Assembly: GCA_003612625.1 (NCBI GenBank) | Contig: RAZJ01000029.1 | Coordinates: 1-34,537, forward strand | From: a bacterium 1XD42-1 | GTDB taxonomy: Bacteria; Bacillota; Clostridia; Oscillospirales; Ruminococcaceae | DNA length: 34,537 bases | Direction of reading: 5' to 3' | Shown: positions 8,017 through 15,960 of the stretch, one piece after another | How the letters are laid out: each line of letters opens with the position of its first letter | How positions within the stretch are numbered: position 1 is the stretch's first letter | Made by a program: the position numbers and the translations under genes | The notes under the pieces: generated by a model | The model's input: only the letters and a program-made list of their open reading frames with translations | Database searches by the model: none | What the model was told of the DNA's origin: nothing

Positions 8017-8904
8017 ATGGAATATGAAGGCCAAATCTGCCGTCCGCCAATGGAAAGGGCCTCTTTTATGCTGGCAATTTCTGTTGGATGTGCCTATAAC
8101 CGCTGCAAATTCTGCAATTTATTTAAACATTTAAAATACAGGGTACTTCCAATGGAGCAAATCGAAGGGGAATTGAAGCGGGTAAAAGCCGCCAATGGAA
8201 ATCCAAAACAGGTTTTCTTGGGAGATGGAAATGCTTTTGGGCGAAAGACCGAAGATTTATTAAAAATTTTAGATATGATCCACAATTATTTTCCGGCCTG
8301 TGAAGGAGTGAACATGGATGCCGCCATAACAGACATCAGCCGGAAAACAGATACAGAATTGCAGCAGCTCAAAGAAGCTGGTGTTTCCAGGCTTTATGTT
8401 GGCATTGAAAGCGGGCTGGATGATGTTTTAATTTTTATGGATAAGGATCACAATCTGGAGGAAGCCTATTGCCAGATCCGGCGTATCCAATCCGCAGGGC
8501 TTATTTTTAATGCACATATCATGACAGGCATTGCAGGAGCCGGGCGGGGAATTGAAAACGGGATAAAAACGGCTGAATTTTTCAACTGTACAAAGCCGGA
8601 ACGGATTACAAATTTTTCATTATTTTTAGATCCCTGTACCCCACTTTATCAGGAGATCGAAAAAGGACGGTTCATCCCAGCCAGTGAATTAGAAAATTTA
8701 AAAGAAGAACGTAAGCTGTTAGAATTATTAGAAACCGATTCCCTGATTTATGACGGGTTTCATGATTATATTACGTTCCGTGTCAGAGGCACCCTGCCGA
8801 AAGACCGTGAAAAAATGCTTGCGAAATTAGATCATGCCATTGCCCAGAACAAAGAAGCTGAAAAGCTGATTGCTTATGGAAACTGCTTCTCACAGACTGC
8901 ATAA
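8017..8904 (+). CDS. Radical SAM protein (Elp3-like domain)
   Basis: Predicted [4Fe-4S]/S-adenosylmethionine radical enzyme of 295 residues. The cluster-binding cysteines are C25, C30 and C33 in VGCAYNRCKFC, the CX4CX2C spacing seen in a group of Elp3/HemN-like radical SAM proteins. Downstream come FLGDGNAF, the GVSRLYVGIESGLDDVL strand (a typical radical SAM beta-5 motif) and NAHIMTGIAGAGRG. There is no obvious extra iron-sulfur domain or partner gene, so the substrate cannot be told. AGGAGGG precedes the ATG. It is monocistronic with its own promoter and a bidirectional terminator. Such genes are common in Clostridia and are usually annotated only to family. Confidence 0.9.
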   Translation: MEYEGQICRPPMERASFMLAISVGCAYNRCKFCNLFKHLKYRVLPMEQIEGELKRVKAANGNPKQVFLGDGNAFGRKTEDLLKILDMIHNYFPACEGVNMDAAITDISRKTDTELQQLKEAGVSRLYVGIESGLDDVLIFMDKDHNLEEAYCQIRRIQSAGLIFNAHIMTGIAGAGRGIENGIKTAEFFNCTKPERITNFSLFLDPCTPLYQEIEKGRFIPASELENLKEERKLLELLETDSLIYDGFHDYITFRVRGTLPKDREKMLAKLDHAIAQNKEAEKLIAYGNCFSQTA

Positions 8905-8918
8905 ACTACATCTGATAT

Positions 8919-8957
8919 AAAATATCCCAACAGTCAAAAAGGCTGTTGGGATATTTT
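8919..8957. terminator. Bidirectional intrinsic terminator
   Basis: A 15-bp perfect stem, AAAATATCCCAACAG (8919-8933) with its complement at 8943-8957, is flanked by A and T runs. It ends the radical SAM gene on + and the cohesin-like gene on -. Confidence 0.92.
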
Positions 8958-10433
8958 TTATTTCATATGTTTTTTCCGGCTTAACATGGCTACAACGACT
9001 GTTACCATGCTGGCTGCAAGGAGAATACCAATAATCATCAGTATCACCAGCCCAATTTTTTTCTTGGCAGGCTTACTGCTGGCAGGAATATTTTTTTCAT
9101 CATCCGGCTGATCTGGCAGCAGGGATTCCTCTGAATCAGAATCCTCCAGATTATCGTCCGGCCCGTCTTCCCAGCCTAAATCTTCTTCTGCTTCCGCATC
9201 ATTTGCCGGAGGCACAATGACTGCACCCACATTTCCTCCTGAAGATACTGTCGTATTGGGAGCTGTGCTGATATTTGTACTAGTGTTGTTCTCAATGTCT
9301 ATATCTTCCGGGGCTTCCTCCTGGAAGATACCCCAGAGATCCTCTGATGTAATCACATACCGTGAGAAATGATCAAAGGAGAAAGAAACATAGCCGTTAT
9401 TGTCTACTTTCTGGTGATCCACATATTCCAACAGCCCATCCTGTTCATTATAGTAACCAAGGAACAGGATTTTCCCAATGTAGTCTTTTCCGGCCTGGTA
9501 ACGGAGTACCGCTGTAAATGGCAGATCCCCGTCGTATGCTGTTTCAAACTGCAATAAATCGGAATCATTGGCGGCTACGGAAAGGTTTTTTAATTTTCGG
9601 GTGTTGAGGGTTAAATCATAATATTTCTGTTTGCTGGGGATAGTCCCGATGGTACTGCTGTCAATCTGCCATTGATAAGAACCATAATCTAAAGTTGCCT
9701 GTATTTTCTTTTTCGCGAGGTTCTTTAATATATCAGCAGACAGCCGTCCATCCTGACGCATATCCAACTGGATGACAGAAACGCCATCTTTGGTTTCCAC
9801 ATTTTTAGAAACATTTTTCCAGGTTTTTAAAGCTTCCGACCCAGAACCAGAGCCTCTGAAAATGCTGCCTGTGGAACGGTGGGAGCCTCCGGAGCTTCCG
9901 CCGGAGCCGCCGCCAGATCCACCGCCACTGCCGGAGCTGGTATTGCTAGAAGATGGCTGGTATTTTGAAAATTGCAGTTTCACATTTTCATAAGAAGTCC
10001 CTTCCTGCAAATTATCTGCCCGTAAGAGCTTCATATACCCGGAAGTTGAAAAAGATGGAGATTTTTTCGGCTTCTGGAAGTGCAATTTACCAATCGTTGC
10101 CGTGGCACTGTTGGAGATGGGCGACTTTTTATCCAGATAAAAAGTCATTTTTATCTTGCCATCTTCTAAAGCTTCTACCTCGGTGTGGGAATAACAGGAA
10201 GGATCTGACCATTCCATTCCCATTCCGGCATTGGGTTTGCCTACATCTGCGATTATGTCGAATTGTACGCTGGTTGCAAGACTATCCCAGTTTTGAATGG
10301 AAACCCGGTATTCATAATCTGCACCTGTTTCGCTGAGATAGATCCGGGGGACAGAATCTGCCAAAACAGGCATTGCCCCTATCATGCAAACCAGCAGCAC
10401 AAAGAAAATCATGATTTTGCGGAGCTGTTTCAA
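8958..10433 (-). CDS. Membrane-anchored surface protein with N-terminal cohesin-like domain
   Basis: The 491-residue protein has a signal peptide (residues 1-25, ending PVLA). A domain at about 26-150 has a cohesin-like pattern: VSIQNWDSLATSVQFDI, then EALEDGKIKMTFYLDKKSPIS and ATIGKLHF. A Gly/Ser linker (about 165-195) and an undefined domain (200-365) follow. Then comes an acidic Asn/Asp/Glu-rich stalk and a C-terminal membrane segment GLVILMIIGILLAASMVTVV with a basic tail RKKHMK. This makes it an extracellular protein tethered to the membrane. The start is a TTG at 10433: AGGAGG inside the last codons of the upstream peptidase gene lies 9 nt before it, giving a 2-nt gap and translational coupling. 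Since that peptidase carries a dockerin, the pair may dock to each other. The cohesin assignment is by eye and is the least certain part. Confidence 0.72.
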   Translation of the reverse strand: MKQLRKIMIFFVLLVCMIGAMPVLADSVPRIYLSETGADYEYRVSIQNWDSLATSVQFDIIADVGKPNAGMGMEWSDPSCYSHTEVEALEDGKIKMTFYLDKKSPISNSATATIGKLHFQKPKKSPSFSTSGYMKLLRADNLQEGTSYENVKLQFSKYQPSSSNTSSGSGGGSGGGSGGSSGGSHRSTGSIFRGSGSGSEALKTWKNVSKNVETKDGVSVIQLDMRQDGRLSADILKNLAKKKIQATLDYGSYQWQIDSSTIGTIPSKQKYYDLTLNTRKLKNLSVAANDSDLLQFETAYDGDLPFTAVLRYQAGKDYIGKILFLGYYNEQDGLLEYVDHQKVDNNGYVSFSFDHFSRYVITSEDLWGIFQEEAPEDIDIENNTSTNISTAPNTTVSSGGNVGAVIVPPANDAEAEEDLGWEDGPDDNLEDSDSEESLLPDQPDDEKNIPASSKPAKKKIGLVILMIIGILLAASMVTVVVAMLSRKKHMK

Positions 10434-10435
10434 TT

Positions 10436-13400
10436 TTAAGAACCTCCTAACTGAATCTGTGGCATGGAATCCTCAGTCGGCGAGGAGATCCAAGGTGTTG
10501 TACTCAAGGCAGGGCCTTCAACAGAGCCGTTTGGCGTATTGGTGCGGTAAAGGGATGCCATAATTTCCGCAGGCAGCAGGCTGACACCACAGCCATCTTC
10601 ACCTGTCAATTCCGTTTCTTTTTCCAGGTTCGGAACAAAGACCCAGATGCCATCCCAAATTTCAGACATATCACCCTGTTCCGGTACCTGTGCAAATAAA
10701 ATTGCTGTTCCATTGATGGGACGTTCTGTCAGTTCTAAATCCCCCTGTTCAGCCGATCCTGTCTGGAACTGGCCGCTGATGCGGATGGTATTGTAAACGG
10801 GATCGCCCCGGTAAGTGCCGGTAATCACCACGGTTCCTGCGGGATAAGTGGTTTCGCCGTCAGAGAAGCTGCTGGACAGCCTGCCGATGGCAGCTTCATT
10901 GATGGTAATGCTGTCCCCAGGATAAGCCAGGAAATCTACATTTTCCATGGTAAAGCCTGCGGGCAGATAAACCCGTACATTTTTTGCATCACTGTCCGCA
11001 TCATAGAAGCCGATCCGTCCGTCATCCTGACCGTCTTTTGTAAAGAATTTAATTTCTTCCTGTTTTCCAGAAGGCTTGTAATTCAATACAGTTTCATAAG
11101 TATTTCCATCACTGCTGACCTGTATCATAATATGATCCGGATTTTCAGCATTGGCTTTTGGAGCAGGTTCTTCCTCAGAACTGCTGGAAGCTTCTTCAGA
11201 AGAAGATGCTTCACTGCTGGAGGAGTCCTCACTGGAAGAAGATTCTTCGCTGCTGGAGGAGTCCTCACTGGAGGAAGATTCTTCACTGCTGGAGGAGTCC
11301 TCACTGGAGGAAGATTCTTCGCTGCTGGAGGAGTCCTCACTGGAAGAAGATTCTTCACTGCTGGAGGGAACTTCGCTGGAGGAAGATTCTTCGCTGCTGG
11401 GGGATTCTTCGCTGGAAGCAGGTGATTCACTGCTGGTGGAATCCTCACTGGAGCTGTCGCTGCTGGTTCCCTCGTCGGCAGCCGCAGATACATCGGAATC
11501 CCCGCTTGGGGTATTTTCAAAATCCCCTTCTCCATCTGACCCGTCGACTGTCTGGTAATATACATCCGCCGATTCGTCAGCCTGGGTATCATTCTGGGAG
11601 GATGCTTCTGCATTGCTGCTACTGCCGCCCCGGAGCCGGATGCCTGCAATGGTCAGATTGGGATCTTTAAAGGTAACTAAGTAACTGCCATCCGATTGAA
11701 TCGCACTATCCCAGTCACTGCGATCAATCAAATTATTATGGCTGAAGTTGACCTGGTTGGAAGTAGCTGTTGATACCACATTTCCTAAGATGTCAACAGC
11801 GCGGACCCGGTAAGAAACCGCCTGGTTATTGATTGCGCCTATGGTATCTGTAAAGGTTGTTTTAGAAGTAAATCCAATCCGTTTTTCCATATCCCCTACC
11901 AGTCGGGTGATTTCATATCCCTGCATATTGCCGCCCATTCCGGAGAAGGTAAGGTTTACTTCACGGGATTCTGTTTGCTGCTGGGCTGTTACAGATAACG
12001 AACCGCTTCCGCCAGAGCCGCCCTGCATCCGTACCCGGCGGGACTCATCGCTTAAGTACCAGATAGCGCGGTTTTCCTGGCCGCCACTCATGGCAGAAAC
12101 AGCACTGCTGCTCAACTGGACGCCCCAGCGTGAGAAAAATTCTGACAGGTCTTTTCCGGCAACCTGGCTGGCTGCAATGGCAAGCCGGTTTTCAATATTT
12201 TCGCCTGCGCCTACATTTTCCCGCAGTTTCTTATTCACCAGATTGTAGAAGTTATCATTTTCATCATCATATGCCAGATGGAGCTGCCAATACATCCCTA
12301 AGCTTGCAAAGACATCATTGGCCATACCTGGCGCACCGATTGCTGTTTTCTTGAAAATCTTTTCATATTTATTGCTGTTTTCTAAGCGGGATTTTAAAGC
12401 ATTGCTTCCACCGTCATAGGTCTGGCCGAATAAAGAGTAAATATTGTTTGTAATTTCCGCTTTGCCCAAAGTATCCATCACATGGCCGATTTCGTGGGCA
12501 ATTCCCCAGCCAAACAGATTGTTGGCATTTCCTTTTCCTGTTTTTTCAACAGGATTTCCCTGTACCATGCCGGCTGCGGAACCATAGCCAATTCCAATAT
12601 GGGCGCCGCTGGCATACATGAAGGCATTGGAGAACATCCGGGCATAACGGATATTATGACGGGAATGTTCATTTTCCGGATGGTCAATGCCATGGGTACG
12701 GTAAAGTACGGAAAGAAGCTGTTCCCAAGCCAGCATACTGTTATACAGGCCGTCTTCCCCTTTGATACCTGCTAAAGCCTGATCCGCCGGCAGTGAAAGT
12801 AATACATTGGGATAAGAAATTTCGGTACTGTTCCGGATGGCCTGACTGCGGTTTTTCGTCGGCAGTGCCGCAACATAACTGCTTAATTCCTCAATATATG
12901 CGCTGATACGCTGACGTTTTTCACTTTCACTGAGGCTCCGGTCGGAAAGCTCTAACATTGGGATTTTTGTGACTTCGCCCCGAAGCTGCAAAACAATGTC
13001 TTTTTCACGGGTACCGGAATACTGGATATAAAGAGCGCCGCCTTTTTCCGGTGAAACAGAGCTGTTGGTTGTAACTTTTACGATATTCCGCCCATTGCGG
13101 AGCTGGATGCTTTCCCCTGTCCAGGCATTTGCTTCCGCAAAATATTGGGTTGGAACCAATGTAACGGTTTCACCCGCCGGTATGCTGGCATAAATTAAGA
13201 ATTGTTTGCCTGCCTGAGCAACCGCCCCCAAAGGCTGGAAGGTATTGATTGTCTTAATGTCCCCTTTTGTATTGCGGGACTGGATTTCATTGACCACCCG
13301 CCCCAGCTTAGAAGTATCGTTCTTTAATAAACTGCGGGCCAGATCCAGTTCTTCCAGGAAAACATCTTTATTAACGAAATAGCCGTCTGCATCCTGGACT

Positions 13401-15685
13401 CTTTCTTCCAACTGACGGATACGGTCTTCCGTTACGCCGGATGCTAATTTCGTAAAGCTGCCGTCACTGAATAAGGCTTGAATTTCAGCATCCACATCAC
13501 TATAAGAATAGAATGCAATTTCAGACAAGCTTACTCCTGTTGGGGAACCATTCCACTGGCGCACTTCCACTGCAATTTTATGGATATTTTCCGTTTTGGG
13601 GAATGGCAGGATAACATAATTGTCCATTTTCAGTACAGAGGGTCCGTTGTCCAGATTTTGTGTGGTAACGTCTGTCTGATTCCCGTTTTTATCCCAGGTT
13701 GTAATGGTAAACTGACTCAGACTGCGCAAATAGTCCGGACTTTCCAAACGGGGCACATAGACCACATAATCCATTGTATATTCCTGGTTATCTTTAAATG
13801 TAAAAATGAACTTTTTGCTTTCCCACCATGCCCGGGCTGTCCAGTGGGTATTATAATCCCCGTCAATAACATTATTTACATTGAAGCCGTTGGGATATTC
13901 TTGAGATGCTACATTATTTCTGTTCCCCATCTCTACCAATGCAATATTATCATTGGAAATCCGGTTCAAAGCGGGGAGCTTTGGCGGGACTACTTCAATT
14001 TTTTCCGGTATTCCTGTTGCTGTCAGGGAAGGCCGGCTTTCACCGATCTGATTCAGTGCCGTTACATAAACAGAATATTCTGTGCCGTTTTCCAGTCCGC
14101 CAATGGAAGCTGAAGTGCTTTCCAAGGGCTGGTCATTGAATTTGATAAATTCGCTGGCATCTGATTTTTTATAGAATACATTGTAGCTGGTAGCATTTTC
14201 TGTTTTCTTCCAGGAAACACGCAGCCCTTGATTCAGGGGTTCCACCTTGAGAAAATCCGGTGCGGGAGGCGCACTGGTTGGCTGAGGTGTTGCTTTCACT
14301 TCGGAAGAAGCTGCGCTTTCAATATCCCCTTTCAGGGAATGAACCACGAAGTAATAATCTGTTAAGTTTTTCAGCCCGCTGACTGTCATTTTATTATTTT
14401 CCGTATCTAAGATGAAAGAATAAGAACCGGATTTTGTTCCATATTTCACCCGATAGCCTGTTACATTATTCACTGCTTTCCAAGTCAGATTGACGGATCC
14501 ATTTCCAGGAGCTGCTTTGAGATTTTTCGGAACAGAACCATCTATCACCGGGTTTTCCGGAACAATATCCTTCAGGAACTTAATTTCATCAATAACCATG
14601 AAATCGCTGGTTCCTTCTACCTTGGTCACTGTAATTGTGATCTTTTTAACTGGCACCAGTTTCCCCAAACTAATGACCACAATATTACTATTGTTATCAT
14701 CCCGTTTCAGGGCCAAAAGTCCTTCCGGCGTATCCGGCATTAAAGTAAATATTTCTGTTTTTTCGGCGCCGTTTTCCTCATAAACCACTTCGGCAGTTCC
14801 TTCTAAAACCGCGCCTGTTCCCAATGGGCTGACAACCTGGATCTGTGCCAGCTCAATATTCTGGTTCAGGTTAATGGGAAGCACCAACCCATTTCCATTA
14901 GACTGGAATTTTACAGGGTCTTTATCCGGATCAAAAATATCATTGGGCGAACCGCCGCTGACAGACAGATTTAAACTGCCATCCAGCTCGGCTATAAGGG
15001 ACGCAATGGCCGTTGTTTCAAGAAGCTCCGCCTGACCGGATGCGTCAATATGGTGGTTGACCAAAGCAATGTCGGAAATATCAATCACGCCATCCCCATT
15101 CAGATCCGATTGGGTTTCCTGTGTTTCAAGGGCTTTTTCCACTTGTTCCAAGTCCTTGGAATCGACTTTATTATCATTGTTAATATCGCCAATGGTAAAG
15201 CTTCCGTCCTTCGTGCCTACCAAAAGCTGGCGGGAAAAGTTGGCTATATTGATTTTTTCAGAAGTAAAATTTTTATAGCCGTTGCCTTTTAACGATACCT
15301 GGTAATCTGTATTGTTAGGCAAGCTCAGGAAATCCACCCGGTAGTAGTGAACAGCCGTATCATTTGCGGATACAGAAGCGGAAAGCGGCTGTCCATCCTG
15401 CCCCAGTGCAACTGCCTCGGCAAGATATCCTCCTTCCTGGAACTCCCATTCACTAACTTTGTCCAGTTTTGTGGAAAGCAATTTCTTTCCCTGGCTGTCA
15501 TCCAGTTGGATCTCAAAATTCCGTTTTGAAAGATTCCCAGCTTTTTCGGGATAATTCAACTGTAAAATTACGCTGATATCCCCTTTTCCGCTGCCTAAGG
15601 CTTTTTCCCCGGCGGCAAATACTGGCAGATGGATACCCGTCGCCACCAAAAGGACGGCAAGCAATCCGGAAATGATTCTCTTCAT
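10436..15685 (-). CDS. Secreted modular peptidase M60 (mucin-type) with dockerin, FN3 and discoidin domains
   Basis: The 1749-residue exported protein has a signal peptide (1-25). A dockerin follows at about 163-213, with two calcium loops, DINNDNKVDSKD and DLNGDGVIDISD. Next is a beta-rich region to 380, two fibronectin type III domains (about 385-565) and a discoidin/F5-8C-like domain (about 570-735, VIDGDYNTHWTARAWW). An M60 peptidase region comes next, with zinc motif HEIGH at 1064-1068 and Glu1077, fitting HExxH-x8-E. Another FN3 (around 1210-1300), a Ser/Glu-rich repeat (about 1415-1495) and a C-terminal beta domain complete it. M60 enzymes are known to cleave O-glycosylated mucins, so host mucin degradation is the likely role. 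No LPXTG or membrane anchor is present; attachment could come from the cohesin-like product of the next gene. A structured leader with a terminator precedes it. Confidence 0.93.
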   Translation of the reverse strand: MKRIISGLLAVLLVATGIHLPVFAAGEKALGSGKGDISVILQLNYPEKAGNLSKRNFEIQLDDSQGKKLLSTKLDKVSEWEFQEGGYLAEAVALGQDGQPLSASVSANDTAVHYYRVDFLSLPNNTDYQVSLKGNGYKNFTSEKINIANFSRQLLVGTKDGSFTIGDINNDNKVDSKDLEQVEKALETQETQSDLNGDGVIDISDIALVNHHIDASGQAELLETTAIASLIAELDGSLNLSVSGGSPNDIFDPDKDPVKFQSNGNGLVLPINLNQNIELAQIQVVSPLGTGAVLEGTAEVVYEENGAEKTEIFTLMPDTPEGLLALKRDDNNSNIVVISLGKLVPVKKITITVTKVEGTSDFMVIDEIKFLKDIVPENPVIDGSVPKNLKAAPGNGSVNLTWKAVNNVTGYRVKYGTKSGSYSFILDTENNKMTVSGLKNLTDYYFVVHSLKGDIESAASSEVKATPQPTSAPPAPDFLKVEPLNQGLRVSWKKTENATSYNVFYKKSDASEFIKFNDQPLESTSASIGGLENGTEYSVYVTALNQIGESRPSLTATGIPEKIEVVPPKLPALNRISNDNIALVEMGNRNNVASQEYPNGFNVNNVIDGDYNTHWTARAWWESKKFIFTFKDNQEYTMDYVVYVPRLESPDYLRSLSQFTITTWDKNGNQTDVTTQNLDNGPSVLKMDNYVILPFPKTENIHKIAVEVRQWNGSPTGVSLSEIAFYSYSDVDAEIQALFSDGSFTKLASGVTEDRIRQLEERVQDADGYFVNKDVFLEELDLARSLLKNDTSKLGRVVNEIQSRNTKGDIKTINTFQPLGAVAQAGKQFLIYASIPAGETVTLVPTQYFAEANAWTGESIQLRNGRNIVKVTTNSSVSPEKGGALYIQYSGTREKDIVLQLRGEVTKIPMLELSDRSLSESEKRQRISAYIEELSSYVAALPTKNRSQAIRNSTEISYPNVLLSLPADQALAGIKGEDGLYNSMLAWEQLLSVLYRTHGIDHPENEHSRHNIRYARMFSNAFMYASGAHIGIGYGSAAGMVQGNPVEKTGKGNANNLFGWGIAHEIGHVMDTLGKAEITNNIYSLFGQTYDGGSNALKSRLENSNKYEKIFKKTAIGAPGMANDVFASLGMYWQLHLAYDDENDNFYNLVNKKLRENVGAGENIENRLAIAASQVAGKDLSEFFSRWGVQLSSSAVSAMSGGQENRAIWYLSDESRRVRMQGGSGGSGSLSVTAQQQTESREVNLTFSGMGGNMQGYEITRLVGDMEKRIGFTSKTTFTDTIGAINNQAVSYRVRAVDILGNVVSTATSNQVNFSHNNLIDRSDWDSAIQSDGSYLVTFKDPNLTIAGIRLRGGSSSNAEASSQNDTQADESADVYYQTVDGSDGEGDFENTPSGDSDVSAAADEGTSSDSSSEDSTSSESPASSEESPSSEESSSSEVPSSSEESSSSEDSSSSEESSSSEDSSSSEESSSSEDSSSSEESSSSEDSSSSEASSSEEASSSSEEEPAPKANAENPDHIMIQVSSDGNTYETVLNYKPSGKQEEIKFFTKDGQDDGRIGFYDADSDAKNVRVYLPAGFTMENVDFLAYPGDSITINEAAIGRLSSSFSDGETTYPAGTVVITGTYRGDPVYNTIRISGQFQTGSAEQGDLELTERPINGTAILFAQVPEQGDMSEIWDGIWVFVPNLEKETELTGEDGCGVSLLPAEIMASLYRTNTPNGSVEGPALSTTPWISSPTEDSMPQIQLGGS
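11214..11429 (-). repeat. 36-bp tandem repeat encoding Ser/Glu/Asp-rich stalk
   Basis: The 36-bp unit beginning CTGCTGGAGGAGTCCTCACT on + occurs at 11214, 11250, 11286 and 11322 with one or two changes, then in degenerate copies at 11358 and 11394. It encodes SSEESSSSEDSS-like units inside the M60 peptidase. The multiple open frames over it are compositional shadows. Copy number changes would preserve the reading frame. Confidence 0.9.
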
Positions 15686-15720
15686 TTTAACCTACCTCAT
15701 TCCATCCTTCATCATTTAGA

Positions 15721-15856
15721 AAAAAACAAAAAAAGCCTTCTGAAACAGGCTTTCCCCTTCCGGTACCGCCTTGCTGGAAGGCTGTGGGGAAATTTGTTTT
15801 TTCCATCTGAAAAATGTCTAAATTTGTACAATGCTAACAGTATATCAGATGGAAAA
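15721..15856 (-). promoter_or_regulatory. Structured 5' leader of the M60 peptidase with terminator and alternative pairing
   Basis: Read on the minus strand, a 12-bp perfect inverted repeat TTTTCCATCTGA / TCAGATGGAAAA (arms 15845-15856 and 15799-15810, 34-nt loop) comes first. Then come a CCTTCC/GGAAGG hairpin and a 7-bp perfect hairpin AAAGCCT/AGGCTTT (15747-15753 with 15732-15738) followed by a T-rich run (15721-15731). The last is an intrinsic terminator about 35 nt before the start codon. TTTCCCC (15786-15792) can pair with GGGGAAA (15751-15757), which shares three bases with the terminator stem, so an antiterminator alternative exists. The upstream gene already has its own terminator, so this one appears regulatory. 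No known riboswitch class is recognised. Confidence 0.55.
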
Positions 15857-15901
15857 GTTTTTGTATAGCCCCTCTATAAAATTTTCCATGACTGTCCAAC
15901 T

Positions 15902-15952
15902 AAAAAAATAAGAACCTGTACCCAGGCTCTTAAAGAGGCTGGGTACAGGTTC
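15902..15952 (-). terminator. Strong intrinsic terminator of the secreted-paralog operon
   Basis: GAACCTGTACCCAG with its complement makes a 19-bp stem with one mismatch (15912-15930 with 15934-15952), followed on the minus strand by a T-rich run. Confidence 0.93.
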
Positions 15953-15960
15953 CATGAAGA

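Noticed and set aside
11214-11429. CRISPR array suggested by regularly spaced 36-bp repeats
   Set aside because: The units are directly adjacent with no unique spacers, they lie inside a coding region and no cas genes are present.
11125-11670. Several long open frames on both strands across the 11.1-11.7 kb repeat
   Set aside because: They arise from the 36-bp repeat composition; only the minus-strand frame continuous with the M60 peptidase has homology and a start.
13478-14113. 211-codon plus-strand ORF inside the M60 gene
   Set aside because: It is an antisense shadow rich in Ile, Cys and Phe, with no ribosome site and no family resemblance.
15686-15856. c-di-GMP (GEMM) or other named riboswitch before the M60 gene
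   Set aside because: The conserved GEMM core and other class signatures are missing; only generic hairpins and a terminator can be supported.
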